Shown: piece after piece, positions 27,579 to 36,241 of the stretch
Layout: each line of letters opens with the position of its first letter
Numbering within the stretch: position 1 is the first letter of the stretch
Origin: an uncultured Pseudomonadales bacterium
GTDB taxonomy: Bacteria; Pseudomonadota; Gammaproteobacteria; Pseudomonadales; Cellvibrionaceae
Direction of reading: 5' to 3'
Assembly (NCBI GenBank): GCA_947494095.1
Contig: CANLTI010000035.1
Location: 1-52,792, forward strand
DNA length: 52,792 nt
Made by a program: the position numbers and the translations under genes
Notes under the pieces: model-generated
The model's input: the letters and a program-made list of their open reading frames with translations, nothing else
Database searches by the model: none
What the model was told of the DNA's origin: nothing

Positions 27579-28106
27579 TTATTGCGCTACGGCACGGCAG
27601 TTAGATTCAGAAAGCTTTTTGAGATCGGCCTGGTTGGCATAGTAGAGGTAGCAATGGCCAGCATGCGTTAATAGCTCAAATCGATAGGGCATGACGTGCT
27701 CGATTATTAGGCCCTGAGGGGCGCTTAGTGATGGTGGCGTATTGTTGTGCCCGAGTATCACGGTCGATTTTTGAGTAAAAGCGTCGCTTGGCAGTTGGAT
27801 ACCTTTTTTTGCCATGCTCACCATAAAGCGCACTAATTCACCCTGTACTTTTTTACCTGATGCTATCAGTACTGCGGGTTGATAGTCCTTTGGCCTAGGG
27901 GAGTAAGTCTTTGATGGCGCTGTATGGGTGGCCTCAAGCGGCTTAGTACTGGTAGCGGCAGTCGCTGTGCTTGGCGAGCTGGAGTCTACACGGGAGCCTG
28001 CGGCACAGCCAAAAGTACAGCCAAGAGTTGCCGCTACCACGGCAAACATGGCTGCGTTTTTTGACAGTGCTTTAATACTAATACCTAGCATTAGCGGGTT
28101 TCCCAA
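27579..28106 (-). CDS. Hypothetical lipoprotein, 175 aa
   Basis: This 175-residue protein has an N-terminal hydrophobic signal with candidate lipobox cysteines in TLGCTFGCAAG. A low-complexity Ser/Thr/Ala/Pro segment (about 38-70) is followed by a compact domain containing VQGELVRFMVSMAKKGIQLP and HAGHCYLYYANQADLKKLSESNCRA. I do not recognise the family. Its start overlaps the end of the upstream S41 gene by 16 bp, so it is likely co-translated with it, and it may be an accessory of that peptidase. Confidence 0.7.
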   Translation of the reverse strand: MGNPLMLGISIKALSKNAAMFAVVAATLGCTFGCAAGSRVDSSSPSTATAATSTKPLEATHTAPSKTYSPRPKDYQPAVLIASGKKVQGELVRFMVSMAKKGIQLPSDAFTQKSTVILGHNNTPPSLSAPQGLIIEHVMPYRFELLTHAGHCYLYYANQADLKKLSESNCRAVAQ

Positions 28107-29773
28107 GGGGCTAAGCGCTGAATACTGTACGCCGGTGGTCGAGACAGTAAACCTGCACCCGTTGGCGCACTAGCAGGCGATGATATTTTATAAGGTTGGG
28201 CCGCGTTGTTTAAGTTGGAGCCTTGTTGTGGGCAGCTGCCATTTTCGCGTAGGTATAAAGCTGCTTTTAGCGGGCCTCCGTTCTTATCAATTAGCGCGAG
28301 AGTAAGGTCATCCTCAACTTCGCAGCCAGAAACTCGGTTGCTAAATGTATCGGCATTGCGCTCGACGGGTGTAAAGCCATCTTCATAACCACCAAACCCT
28401 TGTCCGTTGACGATTTCAAAGTCGATGCTAAAGTAGCGTGTACCGCAATTAGCCTGACCCTGAAAGCCATGCGGTTTACCGCAGGTTGTTGTACCAATTT
28501 GAATCACCTCAACACCAATACCGCGTAAACCATTCATAAAGCTTTCGCTGGCCGAGCAGGTATCTTTTGTTGTGAGGACATAAACGCGGTTAAGGTCTAA
28601 AGCTTGTAGCGGACGAATATTATTAGCATCTGCTACGGTAGTATTAATAAAATCGTAACTGACGGTATCATCATCGCGCTTGTCATTAAACTGTAATTTA
28701 CCAAACTCTTCGTTTTGGGTTTGGCTGCTTCCAGCCACTAAATAAGCAAGTTGTGAGCTAATAAAAAGGTAGCCGCCACCGTTGTAGCGCAGATCGACTA
28801 CGAGGTCGTTAACGTTTTGCGCACTTAAAAAATCGAAGGCTTCTTTAAGTTGGTTTTCGGCATCAAAAATACCAAAAGTATGAAACGAAAGGTAGCCAAC
28901 CTTACCAGAGCTTGTCTCGATGACCGAGCGATTATAAACAGCCGATACGCCAATGTTTTCGGGCTTAATTTGCTTGTTGGTTGTAACACCGTTAAGCCCC
29001 TTCAGTGTGAAGGTGTAGGTTTTACCGAGCACAGGCGAGAACAAGGCTTCGTTAACTTCGGTACGTTGTGCATCGGTCAGGTTTTCAACTTTAATCGTGT
29101 TGACGTGCGTGAGTTCCATGCCGCGCGTAACACCTGCGGCGACAGCGGGGGAGTCGGGTTCAATATAGGTCACATAAACTTTGTTGCGTTTGAGCTCCTC
29201 GTTGGCATCAACTCGCCAATTAATACCATGACTATCTTGCTTGCCCGTTTCCGATAGCTGGTCACCAATAAGTTCATCTTGTGCAAAGTGGAAGCGGTCT
29301 TTAAACCGGTCGCCGGGCGTTTTTGCATTGGTTTTTAAAAGCTCAAAATAAGCGGTGGTTTCGGTGTAGTCGTTAGGGTCGAGATCGGGTAATTCTTCGT
29401 ACCAAAAATAATTTTGGTGGCTCCACGAGCGCAAAAAATGGTTCTCTAGTGCTATCGAGCCTTGCGTGTCGGGGTACTTGGTGCCTGTGCGTGGGTTTTG
29501 ACATAGGTTGGCGTAATAGGCTTGAGGTTGATATACCCCTTTAGACCATGCGCTATCAGTTGACGACGACCCGGTACTTCCCGAGCCAGAAGGATTTTGC
29601 GGTGTGGGTGTGCTGGGCGTAGTTGAGCCACCGCTCGGGTTTAACGTATCGCCGCCAAAGCTTTTATCTGAGCCGCCGCTACCACATGCTTGCAGGACTA
29701 CACTAAGTGCTGTTATGGCTAGGCCTGCGCCTAGTTTTTGGTATCTATTTTTAATAGTCATTTTAGTGCTCAT
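28091..29773 (-). CDS. S41-family peptidase lipoprotein (paralogue 2)
   Basis: The 560 residues start with a lipoprotein signal with lipobox VVLQAC, followed by a Ser/Pro/Gly/Thr-rich linker (about 31-75). A domain beginning FLRSWSHQNYFWYEELPDLDP and a PDZ-like region (EPDSPAVAAGVTRGMELTHV) follow. The S41 core has DLVVDLRYNGGG, DTCSASESFMNGLRG (serine) and TTCGKPHGF (lysine). Six or more conserved cysteines in the C-terminal part suggest disulfides, consistent with an exported enzyme. It differs from paralogue 1 mainly by the low-complexity tether and a C-terminal extension. Confidence 0.88.
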   Translation of the reverse strand: MSTKMTIKNRYQKLGAGLAITALSVVLQACGSGGSDKSFGGDTLNPSGGSTTPSTPTPQNPSGSGSTGSSSTDSAWSKGVYQPQAYYANLCQNPRTGTKYPDTQGSIALENHFLRSWSHQNYFWYEELPDLDPNDYTETTAYFELLKTNAKTPGDRFKDRFHFAQDELIGDQLSETGKQDSHGINWRVDANEELKRNKVYVTYIEPDSPAVAAGVTRGMELTHVNTIKVENLTDAQRTEVNEALFSPVLGKTYTFTLKGLNGVTTNKQIKPENIGVSAVYNRSVIETSSGKVGYLSFHTFGIFDAENQLKEAFDFLSAQNVNDLVVDLRYNGGGYLFISSQLAYLVAGSSQTQNEEFGKLQFNDKRDDDTVSYDFINTTVADANNIRPLQALDLNRVYVLTTKDTCSASESFMNGLRGIGVEVIQIGTTTCGKPHGFQGQANCGTRYFSIDFEIVNGQGFGGYEDGFTPVERNADTFSNRVSGCEVEDDLTLALIDKNGGPLKAALYLRENGSCPQQGSNLNNAAQPYKISSPASAPTGAGLLSRPPAYSIQRLAPWETR

Positions 29774-29824
29774 CGCTAATGTGTAACAAAAAAGTCATGG
29801 TGGGTGAGGTGCGGCATTGTTGGA

Positions 29825-29868
29825 CTGTAAATTGTTGGTCTGTAAATTGTTGGTTTGTAAATTGCTCG
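29825..29868. repeat. Imperfect 15-bp tandem repeat
   Basis: Three imperfect copies of a unit like TGTAAATTGTTGGTC lie in the short spacer between the S41 gene and the LysR gene. The period is multiple-of-three but noncoding. Confidence 0.6.
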
Positions 29869-29902
29869 GCTGTATAGGGTTGCTCTTTCATGTATCTATA
29901 CG

Positions 29903-30793
29903 TCACAATTTTATTTTAAACGCCCTCGTTAATGCCTTGCAGGCGGCCTTGACTGCTGGGCCTGCATAATCGGGTGCCGCTTGCACCAAATATAAAGGCA
30001 GCGTGCGTATACCGCCGGCTTGCAAATTAAGCTGTACTAGCGAGTTATCGGCCAGTTGCTCGGTAATTAAATGCTCGGGCAAAAAAGAAAACCCTAAGCC
30101 CGCCTTAACGGCATTGGTGCTGGTGGCAAAATGACTAAACGTCCAGCGTTGTTCGGCGCCTAGCCAGCCCACATTTTGCTCACGCTTTGTGCCGCTATCG
30201 CTAATCACAATTTGGCGCTCACCTTTTAGTGTCGCCTCGCTAATAGGGCCTTTGGCGCTGAGTTTGGTGAGCGCATGGCTAGATGCCGCAACAGGGATCA
30301 TTTTAATTGTGATTAGCTCATCACCGATAAACCCTGGTGGGACTCTCGCCATGATACCTATTTGTACTTGCCCTGTAAGTAGCGCTTCATCGGTTCCCGA
30401 TAAAGTGGCCTCAATGATTTTAACGCGCGTGCGAGGGCATTCTTGCGAAAAGACCTGTAAACCTTGTAATAATGGTCCATTAGGTGTGAGAGCATCGGCA
30501 ACAATGGCAATATGGCTTTCTATGCCTTGAGCTAAATCTTTTGCGAGCGCTTCCATGCAGTGCGCCTGCTTTAAAAGGGCGTCGGCATGGCGGTATAGCG
30601 TGTGTCCAGCTGGCGTGAGCGACGCTTTGCGCCCTTGTTGCTCAAAAACGGGAGTGGGCAGCTGCTCGGCCATTTGAGTCATAGCATAGCTAATCCCCGA
30701 TTGGCTTTTGCTCATAACCTGTGCTGCCGCGGCAAAGCTGCCCTCATCTACGATGGTTTTAAAAATGTGCCATTGCTCTAAAGTGATTTTCAT
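29903..30793 (-). CDS. LysR-family transcriptional regulator
   Basis: The 296 residues start with a winged helix-turn-helix (1-60; TIVDEGSFAAAAQVMSKSQS, then SGISYAMTQMAEQL) followed by the two-lobed LysR substrate-binding domain (about 88-290). Its N-terminus MKITLEQWHIFKTIVDEGSF fits LysR members that regulate transport or metabolism. The target cannot be deduced. Its own upstream spacer of 720 bp carries no divergent gene until the cold-shock protein on the other strand. Confidence 0.92.
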   Translation of the reverse strand: MKITLEQWHIFKTIVDEGSFAAAAQVMSKSQSGISYAMTQMAEQLPTPVFEQQGRKASLTPAGHTLYRHADALLKQAHCMEALAKDLAQGIESHIAIVADALTPNGPLLQGLQVFSQECPRTRVKIIEATLSGTDEALLTGQVQIGIMARVPPGFIGDELITIKMIPVAASSHALTKLSAKGPISEATLKGERQIVISDSGTKREQNVGWLGAEQRWTFSHFATSTNAVKAGLGFSFLPEHLITEQLADNSLVQLNLQAGGIRTLPLYLVQAAPDYAGPAVKAACKALTRAFKIKL

Positions 30794-31514
30794 AGCGCGC
30801 TCTTTTACTGGCCTTGAGTTGTATTGTTTAAAGTATTGTTATTGCCGTTTAAGATTATAATATTGTATCTGTGGTGTAATTTGATCACTTGTCATATCGT
30901 GCTGACGATGGGTATTTTTGATCTGCAGGCGTGGGCCATCAAGGTGATGCGATGCTAAATAAAAGCGCTCAGTGTACCAATGATGTAAATATATCGATCT
31001 TTTGGTCTGTTTGATCACATAAATAGAGCAAAATTGAGAGTTTCTGCTAATTTAGGGTATGTAATTTATTTTAAGATCAGGTAGTATCGCGGTGTGTGGA
31101 GCTTGAGGCTGTTTGCGGCTCCCCTAAATACTCGTTTTTGTGAGTTTTAGACGCGTTTAGTGCCCCGTATATTCTTTTTGAATATTCTTAATTGATGCAG
31201 GTATGAGTTTTCACTCAATATGCCTCCCCGTATATGTTGTATAGCTATTGATTGTGTAAACGCAATAACGACGACAAGCGGCCGCATTTACCTTGGGCAG
31301 CTTTGGTATGTTTTGGTTTTTTTAAATTTTGAATGACTCTTGTCTTTTTGCGATGAAATATTAGGTGGTCTCGGTGCGCTAGGCATGAGCAGCTCACTAA
31401 CGATTCGCAATAAAATAATATTGTTAAGCCTGTTTTTTGTATGGCTTAACGAGAGCCTTATCTCTTTTATATTGCGCCTATGGGCGTGCTCACTTTGTTG
31501 TTTGTGAAGGTTGA
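30794..31514. other. 720-bp gene-free divergent spacer
   Basis: I see no gene, tRNA or clear repeat in this AT-rich region between the lysR-type gene and the cold-shock gene. It must contain both promoters. A long 5' leader for the cold-shock gene would be usual for that family, but I cannot fold it convincingly by eye. Confidence 0.5.
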
Positions 31515-31817
31515 ATGATGCAATCTGTTGTAAAAAAATGGTTTAAAGATAAGAACTTTGGCTTTATTGAAAACGGTGCTGGTCCCGATATTCTTGTGCG
31601 CAAGCCAGACCTTGTTAACTGTGCTTTTTTGCGCGTAGGCGCCACGGTAGAGTTTGAGTGTCACCCCGATAAAAAAGGCCTAGTTGCAAAACAGGTTAAG
31701 TTAAAGCGCGAGCAGCAAAATGATCGCCAGGGCGGCCAAGGCGGTGGGCAGGGCGGTCAAGGTGGCTATGGTGGCAATCGCTCAAGCGGCGGACACTACT
31801 TTGGTGTGATGACTTAA
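31515..31817 (+). CDS. Cold-shock-domain protein with glycine-rich tail
   Basis: This 100-residue protein has an N-terminal OB-fold cold-shock domain (1-65). The domain shows an RNP1-like KNFGFIE (12-18), an RNP2-like DILVRK (24-30) and a KGLVAKQVKL end. The tail (about 70-95) is QGGQGGGQGGQGGYGGNRSS, resembling RGG/Gly-rich RNA-binding tails. It is probably a nucleic-acid chaperone. The sequence starts with two consecutive ATG codons, and either could be used. Confidence 0.85.
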   Translation: MMQSVVKKWFKDKNFGFIENGAGPDILVRKPDLVNCAFLRVGATVEFECHPDKKGLVAKQVKLKREQQNDRQGGQGGGQGGQGGYGGNRSSGGHYFGVMT

Positions 31818-32122
31818 TAGCCGTAATGACTTGCGTGCCTTAAGGCTTTTGAGCAGCTTGCTATAAAGGGCGAGGAAAAGTACATTACCCACAATACTTA
31901 TTTCTGCTCCTTTTGCTGCGTTGCTCTAAGCGTTACGTGCCTCGGCTACGTCTCTTCGGCGCCTCGCCGAGACAGCAGAGCCCTACGACTAATTAGCAGG
32001 CGAATATTGCCTCTGTTGCCTCTGTTGTTCCTATAGTCTCTAATATTGTCTCGGTCGTTCCTATTGTCTCGGTCGTTCCTATGAGTCGCTATAGCTTCGC
32101 CCATTAGCGTGTTAAGGGTTTG
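31818..32122. other. Spacer between convergent genes
   Basis: About 305 bp without a gene. It contains dispersed repeat B copy 3 and, at 32045-32085, two near-identical copies of GTCTCGGTCGTTCCTAT. Confidence 0.55.
31872..31995 (+). repeat. Dispersed repeat B, copy 3
   Basis: It matches copy 1 (11481-11600) along its length through TACATTA-CCA, TTTTGCTGCGTTG, GCGTTACGTGCCT, CTCGCCGAGA and CCTACG blocks. It also contains a small palindromic segment CTCGG...CCGAG. It lies between the convergent cold-shock and rsmC genes. Confidence 0.55.
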
Positions 32123-33190
32123 TTACTGGCTGTTTGTCAATAATACAACTTTGAACTGTTTGTTATTGCAAAGGGTTTGCTGGTATTTAAACACCGATAG
32201 TGCCTTTTTTTCTATTGCGATAAAACTGTTGACGACAAACAATGCGCAGCCATTTTTGGCCAGCAGTTTATTGGCATTGTGTAAAAATTTATCGGTTAAA
32301 TCGCCACTCACTTCAAACCCCTGATGAAACGGCGGGTTGCATAAAATAATATCAAAAGTGCCGTTAATACCTTCACCGGCATCTGCTGCGCATGTCGTAA
32401 TGTTTATATTGTTTTGCTTTGCGCCAGCGGTGATGGCGCTGAGTGCTGCTGCGTTATTGTCGGTGGCAGTCATGTTTTGGATGCCCCACTCGCTGGCTGT
32501 TATGGCCAGTAAGCCATAGCCACACCCCAAATCAAGTGCACGGGTATGTGCGTTAATGCGCGCATGTTTAGTTAAAAAAGTTTGGGCTGTTTGCAGGAGT
32601 AGCGTGCTGCCTTCGTCTACTTTTTCAAAGCCAAAAACCCCCGGTTTACTCACAAGTTGCTTGCCTGCGTACTCACCAATTGTGCGTAATTGCGTATAGT
32701 TATTGGTGTCGAGTAGTGTGATATTTGCGATGGCCTTGGGGTCGCTTAAGCTGCAAAAATGAGAGTCTTTTTGTTTTTGTAACTTACCGCTGTGATTGAA
32801 TAAAGCGGCTGCTTTTTGCGCGTAGGTTTTTATGCCTTCATTTTTGTAGCCGGCAAGGTGCAACTGGCCGTCGGTATTTAGTGCGCTTACAGCTTGGTTA
32901 ATAGCATGATGGGTTACAGGTTTTTCTTTGCTGATGCGAATAAAAATAGCATCGATAGCAACGCGGCATGCCTCACTAAAATCGACATCATTAAAAATAC
33001 TGTTTAACCCTAAAGCTTGGGCTTGTTGGTGGATGTCAAAACGGTTGCTGAGCACTGTCAGGTTGTGTGCGTGGTGAGCTAGCTGGCCCAAAGCGCCATA
33101 GCTGTTTTCATCAGCAAACCACAATTTATGTGCCCCAGCGGGGGTTGCTTGTAGCTGGCTAAGAAGCTGGCTAATGGCGATGTCTTGCAT
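32123..33190 (-). CDS. rsmC: 16S rRNA (guanine1207-N2)-methyltransferase RsmC-like
   Basis: The 355 residues show the RsmC/RlmG layout: a degenerate N-terminal methyltransferase-like domain (1-165) and a catalytic C-terminal Rossmann domain. The junction KPGVFGFEKVDEGSTLLL is characteristic of RsmC. The SAM motif ALDLGCGYGLLAI and the guanine-N2 catalytic motif CNPPFHQGF are present. The expected target is G1207 of 16S rRNA in the small subunit; RlmG (23S G1835) is the alternative but less likely given the junction motif. It is on the minus strand, 116 bp downstream of the rsuA-like gene. Confidence 0.85.
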   Translation of the reverse strand: MQDIAISQLLSQLQATPAGAHKLWFADENSYGALGQLAHHAHNLTVLSNRFDIHQQAQALGLNSIFNDVDFSEACRVAIDAIFIRISKEKPVTHHAINQAVSALNTDGQLHLAGYKNEGIKTYAQKAAALFNHSGKLQKQKDSHFCSLSDPKAIANITLLDTNNYTQLRTIGEYAGKQLVSKPGVFGFEKVDEGSTLLLQTAQTFLTKHARINAHTRALDLGCGYGLLAITASEWGIQNMTATDNNAAALSAITAGAKQNNINITTCAADAGEGINGTFDIILCNPPFHQGFEVSGDLTDKFLHNANKLLAKNGCALFVVNSFIAIEKKALSVFKYQQTLCNNKQFKVVLLTNSQ

Positions 33191-33306
33191 GGTGCTCTCT
33201 AGGTTTGTTGTGTGTCTATTTTGTTGTGCGTGTAGGTTTTATGTGTCTAGCTTTGTTGCAGATACTGAGCGTAGGCGCCTAGTGAAGCGTTATATTAAGC
33301 GCTGCA

Positions 33307-34020
33307 TTAAAAGCCGTTGACCTCTTCGGGGGTGAGAATACGATATTCGCAAAGCCCTAAACTATCATCGAGTGTAATGCCTGCTACGCTGGCGCGATGA
33401 AGCTCAACCACTTTATTGCCTATGGCTGCAAACATGCGCTTTACTTGATGGTAGCGGCCTTCGGTAATTTCTAGCTCGGCGCAGTGGCTGCCGGTGATGG
33501 TGAGTTTGGCAGGTTTGGTGGGCTTGCTGTCGCCGCGTAAATCTAAGCCTTGCTCAAATAATGCGATAGCGTCATCGGCAATTGGGTTGGCGGTGGTCAC
33601 TTGGTAGCATTTACCCCGTTTTTTGTTGGGCGAGGTCACGGCGTGGTTCCAGTTGCCATCACTGGTGATAAGCACTAAGCCGGTAGTGTCTATATCGAGT
33701 CTGCCTGCAACTTGTAATTGGCCTTGTAGGCTTGGGTGGAAGTCGCGCTCGTTGAGTAAATCAAACACGGTTGGGTGGTCGGCGTCGGTATTGGCACACA
33801 CGTAGCCTTTGGGCTTATGCAGCATTAAATACAATGGCTTTGCGGTAAATAGCGCGGCGCTATTTAAGGTGACGCCACCATTTTGCTGAGCATCACTGAG
33901 TTGAGTGGCTGTGCGTTTGCACCTGACACCATCTATCTGCACATTACCGCGTCTAACTTCTAGGGTGGCCTGCTTACGTGAAAGGCCACTACTTGCGGCC
34001 ACAAACTTATCTAGCCTCAA
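33307..34020 (-). CDS. rsuA: 16S rRNA pseudouridine synthase, RsuA family
   Basis: This 237-residue protein has an N-terminal S4 RNA-binding domain (MRLDKFVAASSGLSRKQA..) and the RsuA/RluB/E/F catalytic domain. The domain motif GRLDIDTTGLVLITSDG carries the catalytic aspartate, and KPKGYVCAN and GRYHQVKRMF are also present. The length and S4 domain favour RsuA, which forms pseudouridine 516 in 16S rRNA. It lies beside rsmC, another small-subunit modification gene. Confidence 0.9.
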   Translation of the reverse strand: MRLDKFVAASSGLSRKQATLEVRRGNVQIDGVRCKRTATQLSDAQQNGGVTLNSAALFTAKPLYLMLHKPKGYVCANTDADHPTVFDLLNERDFHPSLQGQLQVAGRLDIDTTGLVLITSDGNWNHAVTSPNKKRGKCYQVTTANPIADDAIALFEQGLDLRGDSKPTKPAKLTITGSHCAELEITEGRYHQVKRMFAAIGNKVVELHRASVAGITLDDSLGLCEYRILTPEEVNGF

Positions 34021-34095
34021 AAGCTAATACCTTTTTTAATTGTGATTATGATAAAAGAGCTGGGCTTAAGCTGCGCAGCTCTGTTTATGGGTGTT

Positions 34096-34938
34096 TTAGC
34101 CCAGTGCTTCTTCGCCGGCATCCACTGTTTGATAGATAAGTGTATTGATGGTCATGGGGCCTACACCACCGGGTACCGGAGTGTAAGCGGCCACGCGCTC
34201 AGTCAGGGGGGCAAGCTCAATGTCGCCAACACCGCCTGGGTGATAGCCAGCATCAACAACAACTGCACCGTCTTTAATCCACTCAGCTTTAATAAACTCA
34301 GGTTTGCCTACAGCGCCCACAATGATATCGGCCTGCTTAATATGAGCTTCTAGGTTTTGTGTGCGTGAATGGCAAATGGTAACCGTTGCATTGGCGTTCA
34401 ATAGCATGAGTGCCATGGGTTTGCCGAGAATAGGGCTGCGACCCACAACAACGGCATGCTTACCCGCTAGCGGAATATCAAAGCCTTCGAGTAAGCGCAT
34501 AATGCCTTTGGGTGTTGCCGAGCCATAAGCCTCTTCGCCCATGCTCATACGGCCAAAGCCCAAGCAGGTAACGCCGTCGACATCTTTTTTGAGGCTGATG
34601 GCGTCAAAGCAAGCACGTTCGTCAATTTGCGCAGGTACAGGGTGCTGTAACAAAATGCCGTGTACGTCGGTGTTGTTGTTTAGCTCGTCAATTTTAGCCA
34701 GTAGCTCTTCGGTGGTGGTGGTATCAGGCATCTCTACACGAATAGAGCCCATGCCAATACGCTCACACGCATTGCCTTTCATTTTGACATAGGTAGCCGA
34801 AGCGGGATCGGCGCCCACTAAAATGGTCGCTAAAATAGGTGTGCTGCCGCCTTTTTCTTTAAGAGCCCGCACGCGCTGGCTGAGTTCTTCTTCGGTTTTT
34901 TTGGCAAGGGCTTTGCCGTCTAACACAAGCGCTGTCAT
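34096..34938 (-). CDS. folD: Methylenetetrahydrofolate dehydrogenase/cyclohydrolase FolD
   Basis: This bifunctional cytoplasmic enzyme interconverts 5,10-methylene-, methenyl- and 10-formyl-tetrahydrofolate. From ATG 34938 it has 280 residues beginning [19 protein letters not shown]. This start has AAGGAATT just upstream and gives the usual family length; the open frame from 34989 is too long. Motifs: [13 protein letters not shown] with the catalytic lysine, [31 protein letters not shown] for NADP, and [15 protein letters not shown] at the end. Confidence 0.96.
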   Translation of the reverse strand: MTALVLDGKALAKKTEEELSQRVRALKEKGGSTPILATILVGADPASATYVKMKGNACERIGMGSIRVEMPDTTTTEELLAKIDELNNNTDVHGILLQHPVPAQIDERACFDAISLKKDVDGVTCLGFGRMSMGEEAYGSATPKGIMRLLEGFDIPLAGKHAVVVGRSPILGKPMALMLLNANATVTICHSRTQNLEAHIKQADIIVGAVGKPEFIKAEWIKDGAVVVDAGYHPGGVGDIELAPLTERVAAYTPVPGGVGPMTINTLIYQTVDAGEEALG

Positions 34939-35063
34939 GGTGAATTCCTTTGTGTAAAAAGTTAAAATGGATACATGGCCTATTGTCACACATGCGTTGC
35001 CTTACGCCAATGTGTAGCGGCCTTAGTGGTGTGATAGTGATGCGATAGCAAGTTGATAGTAAG

Positions 35064-35225
35064 CTAACTATTCAGACAAACCAAAAAAACCTTCTTAGCA
35101 GGGTGCTGATGGGTTATTTTCTGGGCATTTAAGCGCCGGGAGCGCTTATATAGCGACCATGGATGGCTTGAGCGGCCCAGCAAATGATTCATTAGCGCCC
35201 GATTTCCGTACCTCTGAATAGTTAC
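35064..35225. mobile_element. IS66-like MITE, short form
   Basis: The left end reads TAACTATTCAG (the expected first G is C) and the right end is CTGAATAGTTAC. The interior matches the 24716 copy closely. There is no simple 8-bp duplication. Instead a 17-bp direct repeat, AGTTGATAGTAAGCTAA, lies at 35051-35067 (running into the left terminus) and 35232-35248. Confidence 0.8.
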
Positions 35226-35317
35226 ATAGTCAGTTGATAGTAAGCTAATGCGGCTTGCTCAATAAATAACCAATAGCGTTGGCGCATAAATAATTATTAA
35301 AAAAATGAAAAATATCG

Positions 35318-35346
35318 TTGACGAGTATGAGGTGCGTGAGTATGAT
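35318..35346 (+). promoter_or_regulatory. Sigma70 promoter of the tRNA operon
   Basis: TTGACG (35318-35323) and TATGAT (35341-35346) are spaced by 17 bp and followed by a GC-rich discriminator GCGCACC, as in stringently controlled stable-RNA promoters. The first tRNA begins about 48 bp after the -10 box. Confidence 0.75.
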
Positions 35347-35394
35347 GCGCACCTCTTTGAGACGAAGCAGATTTAAATAGCTTGTTTCAATTGT

Positions 35395-35471
35395 CGGAGT
35401 GTAGCGCAGCCTGGTAGCGCGTCTGCTTTGGGAGCAGAATGTCGGGGGTTCGAATCCCTCCACTCCGACCA
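35395..35471 (+). tRNA. tRNA-Pro (TGG)
   Basis: The acceptor stem CGGAGTG/CACTCCG, D-arm, anticodon loop TTTGGGA with anticodon TGG, T-arm GTTCGAATC and encoded CCA end are all present (77 nt). It is the first of three tandem tRNAs. Confidence 0.96.
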
Positions 35472-35523
35472 TCTTTTTTACCTGCCTTAGTGCTTGTACT
35501 TGTTTAGCTCGTATATGTAATAA

Positions 35524-35600
<77 letters not shown>

Positions 35601-35620
35601 TATGCCGCCAGCAGAACAGT

Positions 35621-35697
35621 GGTGACTGTAGCTCAGTTGGTAGAGCCCTGGATTGTGATTCCGGTGGTCGCGGGTTCGAGCCCCGTCAGTCACCCCA
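35621..35697 (+). tRNA. tRNA-His (GTG)
   Basis: Cloverleaf with acceptor GTGACTG/CAGTCAC, the extra 5' G (-1) opposite discriminator C that is diagnostic of tRNA-His, anticodon loop TTGTGAT (GTG) and encoded CCA. Confidence 0.96.
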
Positions 35698-35796
35698 ATT
35701 TTTCTTATATCAATAAATAACGTATAAAAATATAAAAGCAGCTACTACAGCGGCTCTTTTTTTGCGTCCATATTTTGACTGTACCTTACAATATAA

Positions 35797-35832
35797 AAAA
35801 AGCCCGCTAATGATAGTGGGCTTTTTTTTTGG
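35797..35832. terminator. Terminator after the tRNA operon
   Basis: AAAAAAAGCCCGCTAATGA, then TAGTGGGCTTTTTTTTT. The stem AAGCCCGCTA/TAGTGGGCTT with A- and T-tracts on both sides can act on both strands, including the convergent membrane-protein gene. Confidence 0.85.
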
Positions 35833-35916
35833 GCTGTAGGTTTGCAGGCTAGATTTTGGGGTGTAAATTTGAGCGTGTAAGCCTGATTGTGTAGCGCTTG
35901 GCAGGTGCGCAGCCTT

Positions 35917-36207
35917 TTAATGGGCGTTATCGGGTGGTGGAAACATTTCGAAGTCGTGGTAGGCAAAAACCGCAACGGTGATGAGCAGCAGCAAGGTGCC
36001 GGCATACAGCATTTTGCCGGCATGTGAGGCTTTGCTCCAGTGTAGCGCGCAATAAATGTGCGCCGGTATCACCGCTATCATAGCGATACCAAAAGTATAG
36101 CTTTTGTTGCCCAGTGCGGTTAGCAGGCTAAATAGCCAGCCAATAAAAAACAAACTCGCGCCAATAGCGCCCAAGATAATAACAATAACTAAAACTTCGC
36201 TGCTCAT
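35917..36207 (-). CDS. Small inner-membrane protein, unknown function
   Basis: This protein of about 96 residues has three predicted membrane helices (VLVIVIILGAIGASLFFIGW; IAMIAVIPAHIYCALHW; MLYAGTLLLLITVAVFAY). I do not recognise a family. The second ATG (36207), which follows GGTATC, is used; a start at 36216 would add three residues. It is 34 bp downstream of the retropepsin-like protease gene on the same strand, so the two may form an operon. Confidence 0.7.
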   Translation of the reverse strand: MSSEVLVIVIILGAIGASLFFIGWLFSLLTALGNKSYTFGIAMIAVIPAHIYCALHWSKASHAGKMLYAGTLLLLITVAVFAYHDFEMFPPPDNAH

Positions 36208-36241
36208 AGGTATCACTTATATTAAAAGAAGAGTGGTGCGT

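Larger units (their letters stand above)
34990..35394. other. Spacer with MITE and tRNA operon promoter
   Basis: This 405-bp stretch holds a MITE copy (35064-35225) flanked by 17-bp direct repeats and the promoter of the tRNA operon. An apparent minus-strand ORF at 35245-35601 is the antisense of the tRNAs and is not a gene. Confidence 0.6.

Noticed and set aside
35745..36023. Minus-strand ORF of 92 residues rich in Cys and Pro
   Set aside because: It overlaps the tRNA terminator and the membrane-protein gene in another frame, which has clear membrane helices.
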